DNA of 64,000 bases from Prevotella sp. Lineage in GTDB: Bacteria > Bacillota > Clostridia > Oscillospirales > Ruminococcaceae. The notes beneath the pieces were generated by a model. The model had not been told where the DNA came from and did no database searches. It saw nothing but the letters and a program-made list of their open reading frames with translations. Each line of letters opens with the position of its first letter. The stretch's first letter is position 1. The position numbers and the translations under genes are program-made. The stretch spans positions 148,739 through 212,738 of the forward strand of contig JAMPIC010000002.1 in NCBI GenBank assembly GCA_023663025.1, in the 5' to 3' direction. Positions 42,582 through 51,250 of the stretch are shown in pieces.

Positions 42582-44342
42582 TTACCCGTAATAGGCGGTA
42601 ATGGTTATATCGTCCTTGATGTTATCAAGGTTCTTGTCCCAGCCGAGGAAACGGTTTCCGTTGCTGTCGGTAATAGGCCAGAAGGGAGGCTCGGCGGTTT
42701 CGCCGTCGGCAACCTTGACGGTATAGAACTGACCGTCAATAACAAAGATGACCGTATGGTAATCGCCTGTTGCAAACACAGCCGTAATGGTGGTGTCCAT
42801 AATAATATTGTTAAGCTCCTTATCCCAGCCGACAAAGCGGTTTCCGTCGCTGTCCGCATTGGGTATATAGGGCGGAACAGCAGCTCCCCCATGCTCTACC
42901 TGTATAGGGTAGCTTTCGCTGCCGACAATAAACGTGACTGTATGTGTCGAAGCCTTTTCGAGAATTGCCGATATAACAATGTCTTCGGTAATATTGGTGA
43001 AATCCTTGTCCCAGCCCTTGAAAATGTAGCCCTCAACGTTTACCGTCGCGGGAAGATTGGCTGACTTTCCATGCTCGACCTCGATTGTATTGGAGCGGTT
43101 TCCTATAACCACGGTGACTGTGTGCATATTTGACGAGGGAGAGGACGCAAACTCGTTGAACTGCGCCGTGATGACCCTGTCCTCGGTAATGTTTTCAAAA
43201 GAACCGTCCCAGCCGATAAATTCCAGACCCTCAATGTTCGGATCTTCGGGCTTAACGGCATTTCCGCCGTGAATTATTTCCTGGATAGTTTCTTCTCCGT
43301 CAACTATTACGGTGACTGTATGGTAAGTCCCCGCTTCGCTGCCGGAAGTCTCCGCAGGCGCAGGCTCGACAGCGGGAGCTGCCGCAGTGGTTGTAACAGG
43401 TGCGGTTGTGGTTATTACAACGGGAGCGGCTGTGGTATAACCGGGCAAAGTGGTTTCCGTCGGCGCGGGAGCTGTTGTTGTGACTATCGGCTCGGCGGTC
43501 TGCACAATATCGGAGCTGTCGGTGACGGTCTCCGTCGGCTGCTGCTCCTCAACGGGAGGAAGCTCCCCGCTGTCGGTACCGTCCGATTTTTTGTCATAGG
43601 CGGCTTTAAGCTCCTCCGGACTGTAGGGGAAATCCTCGCCCACAATGGCGGCTATGGTAATAAGGTTTTTCAGATCGGAAGCGGAAAGTTCCTCCAGATC
43701 GAAATCAAGATTAAGAGCCTCAAAGGAAGGACCGTCCTCGGAAACAACGCGTCCCCATTTTTTCTCTATCTGAAGCTCCGCGTTATTTACGGGCTCTCCC
43801 AAAGGATCGTAAAGCTGGATACTGCTGTCGCCCATGAACGTATAGAGATCCGTGTAGGACATAAACTCGTTTGTGCTGTAGGATATCTTCGATACGCTTT
43901 CAGCCGTTGTTATCATGGAATCGGCGGTTCTGACGATCACGGAACTGTGATCCTCGTCCGCAAAATTGCATATGACCGAACCGCTTCTGAGGAAAAGCTC
44001 GCTGTTTTCTTTGCCGTTGAACTCACCCGAAACCACTGCCTGCGAATCCGAACCGAGAACGATATAGTTTTTCTCGGAATTTTTCTTTCCCTTATAGGCA
44101 AGCACGCATGAGGAATCCGCGCCGAGGGTGATGATATCTCCGCTTTTCAGTATATCGCCGCTTGCCGTACTTGTGACGGTATCGGAATTTGTCACGCTTA
44201 CGCTACCGCTTGCCGAGGATATGTACAGTCCGTAGGACGATCCTCCCCCGCCGGTAACGACAATAAGCGTGACAGCTACCGCGATAAGCGCGCAGCCTCC
44301 GAGAATAAGCGGTATTTTAAAGTTCCTGATAAAATCCTTCAT
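42582..44342 (-). CDS. Membrane-anchored FecR-like protein with four InlB-type repeats
   Basis: A 586-residue surface protein. One N-terminal membrane helix (~10-30) is followed by a FecR-like domain (~35-200: SASGSVSVTNSD, GDILKSGDIITLG, FLRSGSVICNF). A Thr/Pro/Glu linker comes next, then four ~60-residue InlB B-type repeats, each starting near HTVTVIV and containing FIGWD/FKGWD/FVGWD/FLGWD. The start is uncertain: ATG 44342 gives the topology seen in its neighbour, but the only strong purine site is further upstream, next to a TTG at 44387. FecR domains normally work beside TonB receptors in Gram-negatives; here the architecture is extracellular. It is paired with the next FecR gene. Confidence 0.82.
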   Translation of the reverse strand: MKDFIRNFKIPLILGGCALIAVAVTLIVVTGGGGSSYGLYISSASGSVSVTNSDTVTSTASGDILKSGDIITLGADSSCVLAYKGKKNSEKNYIVLGSDSQAVVSGEFNGKENSELFLRSGSVICNFADEDHSSVIVRTADSMITTAESVSKISYSTNEFMSYTDLYTFMGDSSIQLYDPLGEPVNNAELQIEKKWGRVVSEDGPSFEALNLDFDLEELSASDLKNLITIAAIVGEDFPYSPEELKAAYDKKSDGTDSGELPPVEEQQPTETVTDSSDIVQTAEPIVTTTAPAPTETTLPGYTTAAPVVITTTAPVTTTAAAPAVEPAPAETSGSEAGTYHTVTVIVDGEETIQEIIHGGNAVKPEDPNIEGLEFIGWDGSFENITEDRVITAQFNEFASSPSSNMHTVTVVIGNRSNTIEVEHGKSANLPATVNVEGYIFKGWDKDFTNITEDIVISAILEKASTHTVTFIVGSESYPIQVEHGGAAVPPYIPNADSDGNRFVGWDKELNNIIMDTTITAVFATGDYHTVIFVIDGQFYTVKVADGETAEPPFWPITDSNGNRFLGWDKNLDNIKDDITITAYYG

Positions 44343-44387
44343 AAATGTATGACGTATCCGGACTGTGACCGGACATTCTCCTTTCAA

Positions 44388-45506
44388 TTAATTTCCTGCC
44401 GCAGAAGTTTCCGCATTGGCGGATGTTCCCGCCGTGACTGTGATTTCCTCCTCGCCGAAGTCGTCGTTCGTTTCGGGGAACCAATCCTCGTAATCGTCCG
44501 TGCCGGTATTGGTATTTCCCGTAAGCTCCCACCATTTTACACCGGAATAAGTGGTATAAGAATGGGTTTGCAGAGTTGTGGCAAGAGTTCCGTAGGACGT
44601 TGTATCCTCGGTCTCCGCCGGCGGGGAGGTTGTTACGGTCGTAGTTTCCGTTGTCGTCGGAACGGTCGTAACAGTAGTTTCCGGCGTATCGGAAACAGAT
44701 TCCGTTGCGGTCTCCTGCTTCAGGCGCTCGTCCCTGACGATCTTGTAAGCCCGGTTAAGCTCCTCGGGGGTAAACGCCATTTCCTTTTCGGCGGACGACC
44801 TTATAAGCTCGCCCAGCGCAGCGTCGTTGAGAGTGAGCAGATCAAAGCTGTAATTGAGGTAGCCGTACTTGCAGACCTCCTCGGAGGTAAGCATCTGCGC
44901 TGCGGTACGCTCAATAAGTATCATGGGCATATCGTAAGGCTGCTTGTCGGCGTCATAGAGCTGCAAAGCGACTGTGCCGTCGAAATTCTGAACCTGCGTT
45001 ATCATAACGTCCTTATAGCCCATATATTCTTTCACATAGTCAAACTCCGCGCGAAAAACCGTTCCCCTGACGGAGACAGAGCTGTTCGGGGTCTTGAGAG
45101 CGAAAGTGGCGTTCTTTCTCAACTTGTTGTTAAGGCGGCAAATGACCGCCCCCTTGGTAAGATTTACCGAAATATCGCCCTTTGAGTCCACATCGGTGAA
45201 ATATATGTACACATTGGAATCGGGTTCCACCCACACAAACTTATCCCTGTCAACGCTTATCCGCAGGAAGCTTTCCTCTGAGGTTGTGATCACGTCGCCG
45301 CTTTGCAGGACGGTTTGCTTGCCCGCGTTGATACGCTTGCCGTCGCGGGAAATATGAGCCGTACCGCTGATATCCGTGATGACGAGCCGTCTTGCCACGT
45401 CTCCGCCGAAGTACAGGCTCAGGACGATAGCGCCCGCAATGACCATAAGTATGCTTATAACGCCGATCAGTATCAGCTTCAAGTTTTCGGAAAGGATCTT
45501 TATCAA
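44388..45506 (-). CDS. Membrane-anchored FecR-domain protein with Thr-rich tail
   Basis: A 372-residue protein. A single N-terminal membrane helix (~10-32) is followed by a FecR domain (~40-170: DISGTAHISRDGKRIN, LQSGDVITTSEES, TPNSSVSVRGTVF). A helical part resembling the neighbour's (AFTPEELNRAYK compared with PYSPEELKAAYD) and a Thr/Ser/Glu-rich tail complete it. The TTG at 45506 lies seven bases after AAAGGCGG and matches the neighbour's N-terminus. The two proteins share domain order through residue ~240, so they arose by duplication. The promoter is at 45615-45643. Confidence 0.82.
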   Translation of the reverse strand: MIKILSENLKLILIGVISILMVIAGAIVLSLYFGGDVARRLVITDISGTAHISRDGKRINAGKQTVLQSGDVITTSEESFLRISVDRDKFVWVEPDSNVYIYFTDVDSKGDISVNLTKGAVICRLNNKLRKNATFALKTPNSSVSVRGTVFRAEFDYVKEYMGYKDVMITQVQNFDGTVALQLYDADKQPYDMPMILIERTAAQMLTSEEVCKYGYLNYSFDLLTLNDAALGELIRSSAEKEMAFTPEELNRAYKIVRDERLKQETATESVSDTPETTVTTVPTTTETTTVTTSPPAETEDTTSYGTLATTLQTHSYTTYSGVKWWELTGNTNTGTDDYEDWFPETNDDFGEEEITVTAGTSANAETSAAGN

Positions 45507-45825
45507 AGCACAGCCGCCTTTCAAAAACGCAAATATTCTATCCTCTGTTTGGGAGCGAACCGCGTTCGCTCCGTTCTTTGAAAATATATCCGAGTATAAA
45601 CATAACTACATTTTATTATACCACACATCTGTTTTTTTGTCAAAGCATTTTGTCGATTTTCAGAAAATCGTCACATTACGGACCGATTTTATCCGCAGTC
45701 CGATTGGAAGCTTTCCACGAAAAAAACAGGCGGAAGAAAAAAATCCCCCGCCATTGATTTTGACAGCTCCGCGTTTAGGGCGCGGATATCGCTCCCGTAC
45801 GGAAACGAACCGCTGCCTGCCGCGG
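45507..45825. other. Intergenic region between the FecR operon and RNase P RNA
   Basis: About 320 bases. It holds a leader hairpin (ggagcgaac 45552-45560 with gttcgctcc 45564-45572), the FecR-operon promoter, and the downstream flank of rnpB, which ends in GGGGGATTTTTTT on the minus strand. No gene seen. Confidence 0.5.
45615..45643 (-). promoter_or_regulatory. Sigma-A promoter of the FecR operon
   Basis: On the minus strand perfect TTGACA, 17 bases, TATAAT. Confidence 0.8.
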
Positions 45826-46189
45826 CTGCGACTAAGCCGATAAGCCGGGTTTTGTCGTGTGCGGAAATCTATCTGGGCGAATCGTCGCCGAAACGCTCAA
45901 GCCGTCGTTGCAATGCGTCTGCCGAGCAGACAATAACGCATTGTTCCAAAATGACGTTGCATCGGACAGGGTTTACATGGCAGCGCAGTCTCCCGCGCTC
46001 CGGTGAGCTCTTACCTCGCCTTTCCACCCTTGCCGGTAAATGGTAAATACCGGCGGTATATCTCTGTTGCACTTTCCCTAAGGTCGCCCTCGGCTGCCGT
46101 TAGCAGCTGCCCTGCTCTGTGATGCCCGGACTTTCCTAACGCGAACGCACATTGCGCGTAACGTGTTCAACCGCATAGCTTACTCGCAG
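45826..46189 (-). ncRNA. rnpB: RNase P RNA, bacterial class A-like
   Basis: On the minus strand the conserved 5' core GAGGAAAGTCCGGGC-like element is seen as TAGGAAAGTCCGGGCA, and the 3' core as ACAAAACCCGGCTTAT. The internal core GGTAAGAGCTCACCGG is also present. The ends were set where a 12-base P1 helix pairs with one mismatch (ctgcgagtaagc and gcttagtcgcag). It is the catalytic RNA that matures tRNA 5' ends. Confidence 0.93.
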
Positions 46190-46257
46190 TTATAAGTATA
46201 TCACAAATTTTACGGAATGTCAAACGTTTAACGAAATTGTTCCTCAAAAAAATTTAA

Positions 46258-46292
46258 AGCGGGAGACCGCGCACAGTCCGCGTTCTCCCGCT
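46258..46292 (-). terminator. Terminator after the gene at 46310
   Basis: A 9-bp stem (agcgggaga/tctcccgct), then on the minus strand TTTAAATTTTTTT. Confidence 0.75.
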
Positions 46293-46309
46293 GTTTTGCC
46301 TATCGGTTT

Positions 46310-47221
46310 TCAACGGAACAAATCCCCGTTTCCCGCCCACAGTTCCATGGAGCTTGGGTCGCCCGCCGCTGCCGCTCTGAGAATGACGTTCGTCTTTTTC
46401 AAGGACAGCTGCCGGCAGTTTTTACTTACGGAGATATCTCCGTCGGAGGTTTTGAGACTTCCTCCCGAAAAGCTCATATGCGAAACGCCGCCCGAAGCCG
46501 ATTTATCCGAAACAATACTCTTAACAACGGAGGCAAGCTCCTTTGCGGGAAAACCGTATCTGCTCCGCGCGTCAAAGCCGCTGTCAAGCAGCTCGTAGTT
46601 CACTGCGGCTCTCAGCTTTCTGTTCATGCCGATGATATTTCCCTTGCTGTCCGTGGAAAGGTCGGCTATATCCTGTCCGAAGCTTTTCTCCAAAGCCTCC
46701 GCCACCGCAGGATAGTACGCTGCGGTCATTTTTCCGTTCAATATATTCGAGCCCTTCGCCACAACATCGAGACTGACCTTCTTCAGGGTTTTGTCCAAAG
46801 CCGACTTAACCCCGTCCGCAAAGCTTTCGTCGGAAATACCCGTGAGCGCGGTCTTTCCGCTGTTCAGGTCGTAATCGAACTCAAACTCCACGCTTTCGGG
46901 AACTCCCGCGTCCGCAAGATTTTTCTTCATTGCCGCGTCGAAATTACCGCATGTACCGGCGAGAGTGTTCATAGACTGAGCCGCTTTCACGCGGCACTCG
47001 CTGAGACTTGCCGAAGAGCCGAGAGTAAGCAGCGAATTGCTTACCGAGCTTGAAAAGCGGTCGGATTTGAATGTTCCGCTGACGTTCTCGCTGTCGGAGC
47101 TGTCCGAGGACTTTTGATACTTTGAGCGCATCAGCATAGCCGAACATATTTTGCGCGACGATCTTGAGGACAAGCCCAATGAACTGAAACGCTGGCGTAT
47201 TGAACTTACATTTCTTACCAT
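46310..47221 (-). CDS. Conserved hypothetical protein, Ser/Ala-rich
   Basis: A 303-residue protein that I do not recognise. The N-terminal ~65 residues are Ser/Arg-rich with no membrane helix (MVRNVSSIRQRFSSLG). The rest is a mixed alpha/beta domain with two similar-looking halves; ISDESFADGVKSALDKTL is a representative stretch. The ATG at 47221 follows GAGGGG; earlier in-frame codons lack a site. There is no signal peptide, so it is probably cytoplasmic or exported by a non-Sec route. It has its own terminator. A -10-like TATATA with TTGATT at 17 bases lies just upstream on the minus strand. Confidence 0.6.
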   Translation of the reverse strand: MVRNVSSIRQRFSSLGLSSRSSRKICSAMLMRSKYQKSSDSSDSENVSGTFKSDRFSSSVSNSLLTLGSSASLSECRVKAAQSMNTLAGTCGNFDAAMKKNLADAGVPESVEFEFDYDLNSGKTALTGISDESFADGVKSALDKTLKKVSLDVVAKGSNILNGKMTAAYYPAVAEALEKSFGQDIADLSTDSKGNIIGMNRKLRAAVNYELLDSGFDARSRYGFPAKELASVVKSIVSDKSASGGVSHMSFSGGSLKTSDGDISVSKNCRQLSLKKTNVILRAAAAGDPSSMELWAGNGDLFR

Positions 47222-47333
47222 TTGAAAGATCCCCTCTTTGCCATATATAATACATATCGGCACAAAAATCAAAAACTTTAGGAAAATTCCCGCTTTTCCG
47301 CAAAATTTTCCGTGAACCGTAATTGCCGCGCGG

Positions 47334-48014
47334 TTACTTCACAATGTCCTCGATCCTGACATTGCTTCCCGCAAGACCCAGCGCGCTGTCGACGGGCAGA
47401 GAGAAGCATATTCCGCGGTTTTCGGTAAGTATCCCCGCCGCGTCCAGAATATTCTGCATGACACGTTCCCTGTCATCTTTGCCGACGACGATGAGCACAA
47501 CGTCCTTTTCCGGCTGAATGGATATCCCGAGGAACTTCGCCGCTTCCTCGCCGCCCAGTCCCAGACCGTGCAGAAGCGTTCCTCCACGCGCTCCCGCGGC
47601 TTTGGAAGCCTCCTTGACCGCCTCGAAGCCGCCCCGGTTCACAATGGTTATTATAAGCTCGTACTTAGTCTCGGACATCTCACTCCCAACCTCCGTTTCG
47701 GGTTTTGTACCGTTTACCGCAAACGCCGTCCCCGACGCGCCGCTTAAGGGTACCGTAAAAGCTATCCCCCTGCCCGCTTCGCTCAGGGACAGCTTTTTAT
47801 TGAACGCGTCGTAAAGTCCCATGACCCGTCCGTTGGGGACGAACGCCGCCGCAATCACCTTTTTGTTGTCGCCCAGCCCCAGATAGTCCAGCATAGCCGA
47901 ATCCGCCGAGCCGTGTCCATGGAGCAGAAACCGGCAGGGCAGCTCCTCCGCCGAAAGGATATTCTGCACGTCCTGCGCGCGCCTGTAGTCCGCTATCAGA
48001 AACATTGCCTTCAC
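47334..48014 (-). CDS. Double PII-like domain protein
   Basis: A 226-residue protein that appears to hold two PII-like ferredoxin-fold domains in tandem (1-100 and ~117-226). Each has a strand-helix opening (FLIADYRRAQDV; ELIITIVNRGGFEAV) and a glycine-rich HG motif (LLHGHGSAD; LLHGLGLGG), the latter resembling the nucleotide-contacting part of PII. The T-loop is short. It overlaps the DUF1538 membrane protein gene by four bases, an association typical of PII-like regulators with transporters. It therefore probably controls that protein in response to a small ligand. Confidence 0.82.
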   Translation of the reverse strand: MKAMFLIADYRRAQDVQNILSAEELPCRFLLHGHGSADSAMLDYLGLGDNKKVIAAAFVPNGRVMGLYDAFNKKLSLSEAGRGIAFTVPLSGASGTAFAVNGTKPETEVGSEMSETKYELIITIVNRGGFEAVKEASKAAGARGGTLLHGLGLGGEEAAKFLGISIQPEKDVVLIVVGKDDRERVMQNILDAAGILTENRGICFSLPVDSALGLAGSNVRIEDIVK

Positions 48015-49573
48015 TTTCCGACGCTCCTCTCAAAATTATCCGTAAAGACCGCTCTGTCGCAGCTTTCGTCCAGCACGATGGGGAAAAGCCGTCCGCTTTC
48101 GGCAGTCTGCGGCTGCGGCTTGGTTCTGAACCTGCTGACAAGTCCCAGTATCTGGATAGTCAGCAGCGGAGTCATGGCGACCAAAGCAACTATTCCGAAC
48201 GCGTCCGTGGAAATGTTCCCTCCACGCACCGAGCAAGCTCCCATTGCAAGGGGGAGCAGGAACGTCGCCGTGAGAGGTCCCGAAGCCACGCCGCCCGCGT
48301 CGAACGCCACAGAGGTAAATATGGGCGGCACGAAAAGGCTGATGATAAGCGCGAAAGCGTATCCCGGGATAAGAAACCATAAAACGGATATTCCCGTCAG
48401 CACCCGAAGCATTGATATCCCCACCGAGACCGCAACGCCCAGCGCAAGGCTTATTCCCAGCGAGCGTCCCGATATGCCGCCCTCGGTGATGGTCTCCACC
48501 TGCTGCTTGAGGACGTGTACCGCAGGCTCTGCGGACACGATAAAGTACCCTATCAGCATTCCTATCGGGACAAGCAGCCAGGATATCTTTCCGCCCGCGA
48601 GACTTTCCCCGATATGCTGACCCACGGGCATAAATCCCACGTTCGCCCCCGTCAGGAAAAGCACCAGTCCCGCATAGGTGAAGCCAAGTCCCACAAAAAT
48701 TTTAAGCACGGTTTTAATATCGAGACGGAGGAAAAACAGGTCGAACAGCAGGAAAAACGCCACCGTAGGCACGAACGCCGAAGCCACGTCCTTTATGTAA
48801 TGGGGAAACGACCGCAGGAACTCGCCGAAAGCCTGCGAAACTGTATCGTAACCCGCCGGGTGAGCAAGAACCTGCTCGGCAGTCTCCGTGCTGTTGAACG
48901 CGCCCAGAATAAGCACCGTAAGTATGGGACCAATGGAGCACATTGCCACCAGACCGAAGCTGTCCTCCGCAGAAGTCTTGTCGCCGCGGATAGAGGAAAG
49001 TCCCAGACCGAGAGCCATTATAAACGGCACAGTGATGGGACCCGTGGTAACTCCCCCCGAGTCGAAAGCCGCAGGGATAAAGCTTGTGTCGATGAGTGGC
49101 GAACAGGCGAAAATAAATATCAGCGCGTAAAAAACGATAAACAGCACAGATATCCTAATCTGCATAAAGATGCGCAGGAAAGCGAGCACAAGGAAAAGTC
49201 CTACGCCGACGCCCACCGCCCATATCATTATCTGCGCGTCCACAATGGGGGTCTGCTCGGCAAGGACTTTCAGATCAGGCTCGGCGACGGTGACAAGCAC
49301 TCCTATCAGAAAGCACACCGGCAGGATAAACGCAATGCTGCGGGATTTGGTGAGCTGCGCGCCGACTTTTTCCCCAATGATTATCATTGACGTATCCGCG
49401 CCCAGCGTGAACATTCCTATGCCGACGATAAGGAAAACCGTCCCCACAAAAAAAGAGAAGAACATCTCGCCGCTCAGCGGGACTACCGTTACCGACAGCA
49501 GAAAAACCACCGCCGCCACGGGCAGCACAGCTCCGAGAGATTCCTTGATCTTTTCAACAAGGTTCTTTTGCAC
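48011..49573 (-). CDS. DUF1538 family membrane protein
   Basis: A 520-residue, very hydrophobic protein with two DUF1538 repeats. The hallmark DAGGVASGPLTATF and the matching DSGGVTTGPITVPF occur once in each half, the inverted-symmetry look of a transporter. Each half has about six membrane helices. The substrate is unknown. Its gene is translationally coupled to the double PII-like protein. GGAGG precedes the start. Confidence 0.9.
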   Translation of the reverse strand: MQKNLVEKIKESLGAVLPVAAVVFLLSVTVVPLSGEMFFSFFVGTVFLIVGIGMFTLGADTSMIIIGEKVGAQLTKSRSIAFILPVCFLIGVLVTVAEPDLKVLAEQTPIVDAQIMIWAVGVGVGLFLVLAFLRIFMQIRISVLFIVFYALIFIFACSPLIDTSFIPAAFDSGGVTTGPITVPFIMALGLGLSSIRGDKTSAEDSFGLVAMCSIGPILTVLILGAFNSTETAEQVLAHPAGYDTVSQAFGEFLRSFPHYIKDVASAFVPTVAFFLLFDLFFLRLDIKTVLKIFVGLGFTYAGLVLFLTGANVGFMPVGQHIGESLAGGKISWLLVPIGMLIGYFIVSAEPAVHVLKQQVETITEGGISGRSLGISLALGVAVSVGISMLRVLTGISVLWFLIPGYAFALIISLFVPPIFTSVAFDAGGVASGPLTATFLLPLAMGACSVRGGNISTDAFGIVALVAMTPLLTIQILGLVSRFRTKPQPQTAESGRLFPIVLDESCDRAVFTDNFERSVGK

Positions 49574-49609
49574 GGGACGTCCTCCTTTTCCGATAATTCG
49601 CGAATATAC

Positions 49610-49635
49610 AAAAAATCCGCACGTCTGTCTGCGGA
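49610..49635 (-). terminator. Terminator after comFB
   Basis: A short stem (tccgca/tgcgga) followed on the minus strand by TTTTTTGT. Confidence 0.45.
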
Positions 49636-49743
49636 CAACTCCAAAAAGGCAAGCCGATTTTGCTGTTTCCGCCTTAGAGGACGTATTTCAGCATACCGCT
49701 TCCCTTATTTGAAATCATTGTCATAGTAACAGCGCACGGCTTT

Positions 49744-50007
49744 TTACTTGTGCTGCGGTTTGGAGCTTACCATAGAAATGGCTTTTGTTATTGCCACGTC
49801 AATATCTATCGTATTCTGATATTTGGTAGTATCGAGCCTGCTGAACAGTTCGCCCTTGTGGGAATTTACATACTTGGGTCTGAGTTCGTTGAGAGAAAGC
49901 GCCATCATGTCATCAATACACTTATCGCACTTGCAGCAGTCATGACCTTGAAGAAGAAATTCCAGACGCTCCCTTACGATACTCTCCATAACATTAACAA
50001 CAGCCAT
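49744..50007 (-). CDS. comFB: ComFB-family protein
   Basis: An 87-residue ComFB domain protein, recognised from NVMESIVRERLEFLL, the cysteine cluster CCKCDKC and LNELRPKYVNSHKGELFSRL. The ATG at 50007 follows GAAAGGA by eight bases; an ATG three codons earlier is too close to that site. Known ComFB proteins lie in competence operons or bind cyclic di-GMP in cyanobacteria; the four cysteines suggest zinc. It is the last gene of the secA-DUF1015-epimerase run, away from comFA or comFC. Confidence 0.88.
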   Translation of the reverse strand: MAVVNVMESIVRERLEFLLQGHDCCKCDKCIDDMMALSLNELRPKYVNSHKGELFSRLDTTKYQNTIDIDVAITKAISMVSSKPQHK

Positions 50008-50048
50008 TGCAAACATCCTTTCTATACCGTCAGAATCCGCAGCCTATA

Positions 50049-51224
50049 TTAAAGTCCGCCGTTTCTGCTGATAATTTCAATGCACATTCTTCCGTTGTGA
50101 TACGGACATTTCCACGGGTTCACCATGCTGACCGTCTGCATCGGACTGCCGTCAAAGTCAACCTCTCCCCACCATTCGGAGCCGCCGCGCTTATCCGTCT
50201 GTTTTGTTTCTATCCAATCGAAAACCGTATCGGCGGCTTCGAGAAACTTTTTGTCCCCGCCCTGCTGATAGGCGTTCACAAAGCCCACCACGCTTTCCGC
50301 CTGTACCCACCAGATGCGCTTTTTGTCGATCTTGTCGTTTTCGCGCTCGTTGTTGACCGCTCCGTTTTCAAACGCGATACTGTAAATATTTTCCGCTATA
50401 CGCAGATTTATGAACCGCCATTTCGCCATGAAACGTCTGTCCCCGATGACCTCGCAGGCTCTGTCTATGAGCCAGGAGGCTTCGATATCGTGACCGTAGG
50501 AATGTATATCCCCTATCTCGTTCATTTCGCGGTCGAAGAAAACCCGCAGACGGTTTCCCTCGCTGTTGAAGATTTTGTCCTCCGTTATCTGCAAAAGGAA
50601 CAGCAGACGTTCCTCGATGTGTGCGCTCTCGCCGCCGTCGCAGGCTTCCAGAAGCACCGTGTAGGCTTCGATAAGGTGCAGGACGGTGTTCATGGTTTTG
50701 TCCGCCATAAGACCGTTTTCCGAAAGCGCGTCATTGGGAATGATCTTCCAGTCCTCGGACATTGCTTCAAGGTAAGCCACGTCGTCCCTGCACTTGTCCT
50801 CCACTGTGCGGAAAAGCTCCGTCGCAAGGTCGAAAGCGGATTTGTCCCCCGAAGCGAGGAAATATGTTGAAAGCGCGTATATGGCAAACGCCTGATTGTA
50901 GGTATGCTTCATTGTATCGGCGGGCTTGCCGTCGTAAGTCATCATCCACCAAACGCCGCCGTTGACCGTATCAACGCATTTTTTCAGGAACTCATAAGCG
51001 TGCTTCGCGTTATCCAGCAGGTACTCGTCTCCCAGCGTTCTGTAGCACGAGGAATAGAACCACAGTATCCGCGAAGTGAGTATCACGCCCTTGTCGGCGG
51101 TTTTGTTCACTTGCAGATCGTTGTCTACAAAACCGTAAAACCCGCCGTTTTCGTCGTCGCGGAGCTTGTTCCAGAAAGGCAGTATCCGCTCCGTAAGTTC
51201 TTTTCTGCATTTGTCAGCCAGCAT
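50049..51224 (-). CDS. Cellobiose 2-epimerase
   Basis: A 391-residue N-acylglucosamine 2-epimerase-fold protein. From memory it is highly similar to the characterised R. albus cellobiose 2-epimerase along its length: ITPFWNKLRDDENGGFYG-like start, KGVILTSRILWFYS, DIHSYGHDIEASWL with catalytic His, RIWWVQAE, and the ending PWKCPYHNGRMC. It converts cellobiose to glucosyl-mannose, feeding the mannan/cellobiose phosphorylase route. It lies 26 bases after the DUF1015 gene. No partner phosphorylase is in the window. It fits the GH5 gene in a cellulose-using lifestyle. Confidence 0.93.
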   Translation of the reverse strand: MLADKCRKELTERILPFWNKLRDDENGGFYGFVDNDLQVNKTADKGVILTSRILWFYSSCYRTLGDEYLLDNAKHAYEFLKKCVDTVNGGVWWMMTYDGKPADTMKHTYNQAFAIYALSTYFLASGDKSAFDLATELFRTVEDKCRDDVAYLEAMSEDWKIIPNDALSENGLMADKTMNTVLHLIEAYTVLLEACDGGESAHIEERLLFLLQITEDKIFNSEGNRLRVFFDREMNEIGDIHSYGHDIEASWLIDRACEVIGDRRFMAKWRFINLRIAENIYSIAFENGAVNNERENDKIDKKRIWWVQAESVVGFVNAYQQGGDKKFLEAADTVFDWIETKQTDKRGGSEWWGEVDFDGSPMQTVSMVNPWKCPYHNGRMCIEIISRNGGL

Positions 51225-51250
51225 ACAAAATCTTCCTTTTCAGATAATAT

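Noticed and set aside
44330..44387. A 19-codon ORF after GAAAGGAG between the two FecR genes
   Set aside because: The site lies only one base before its ATG, too close for use, and the ORF overlaps the start region of the FecR/InlB gene in another frame.
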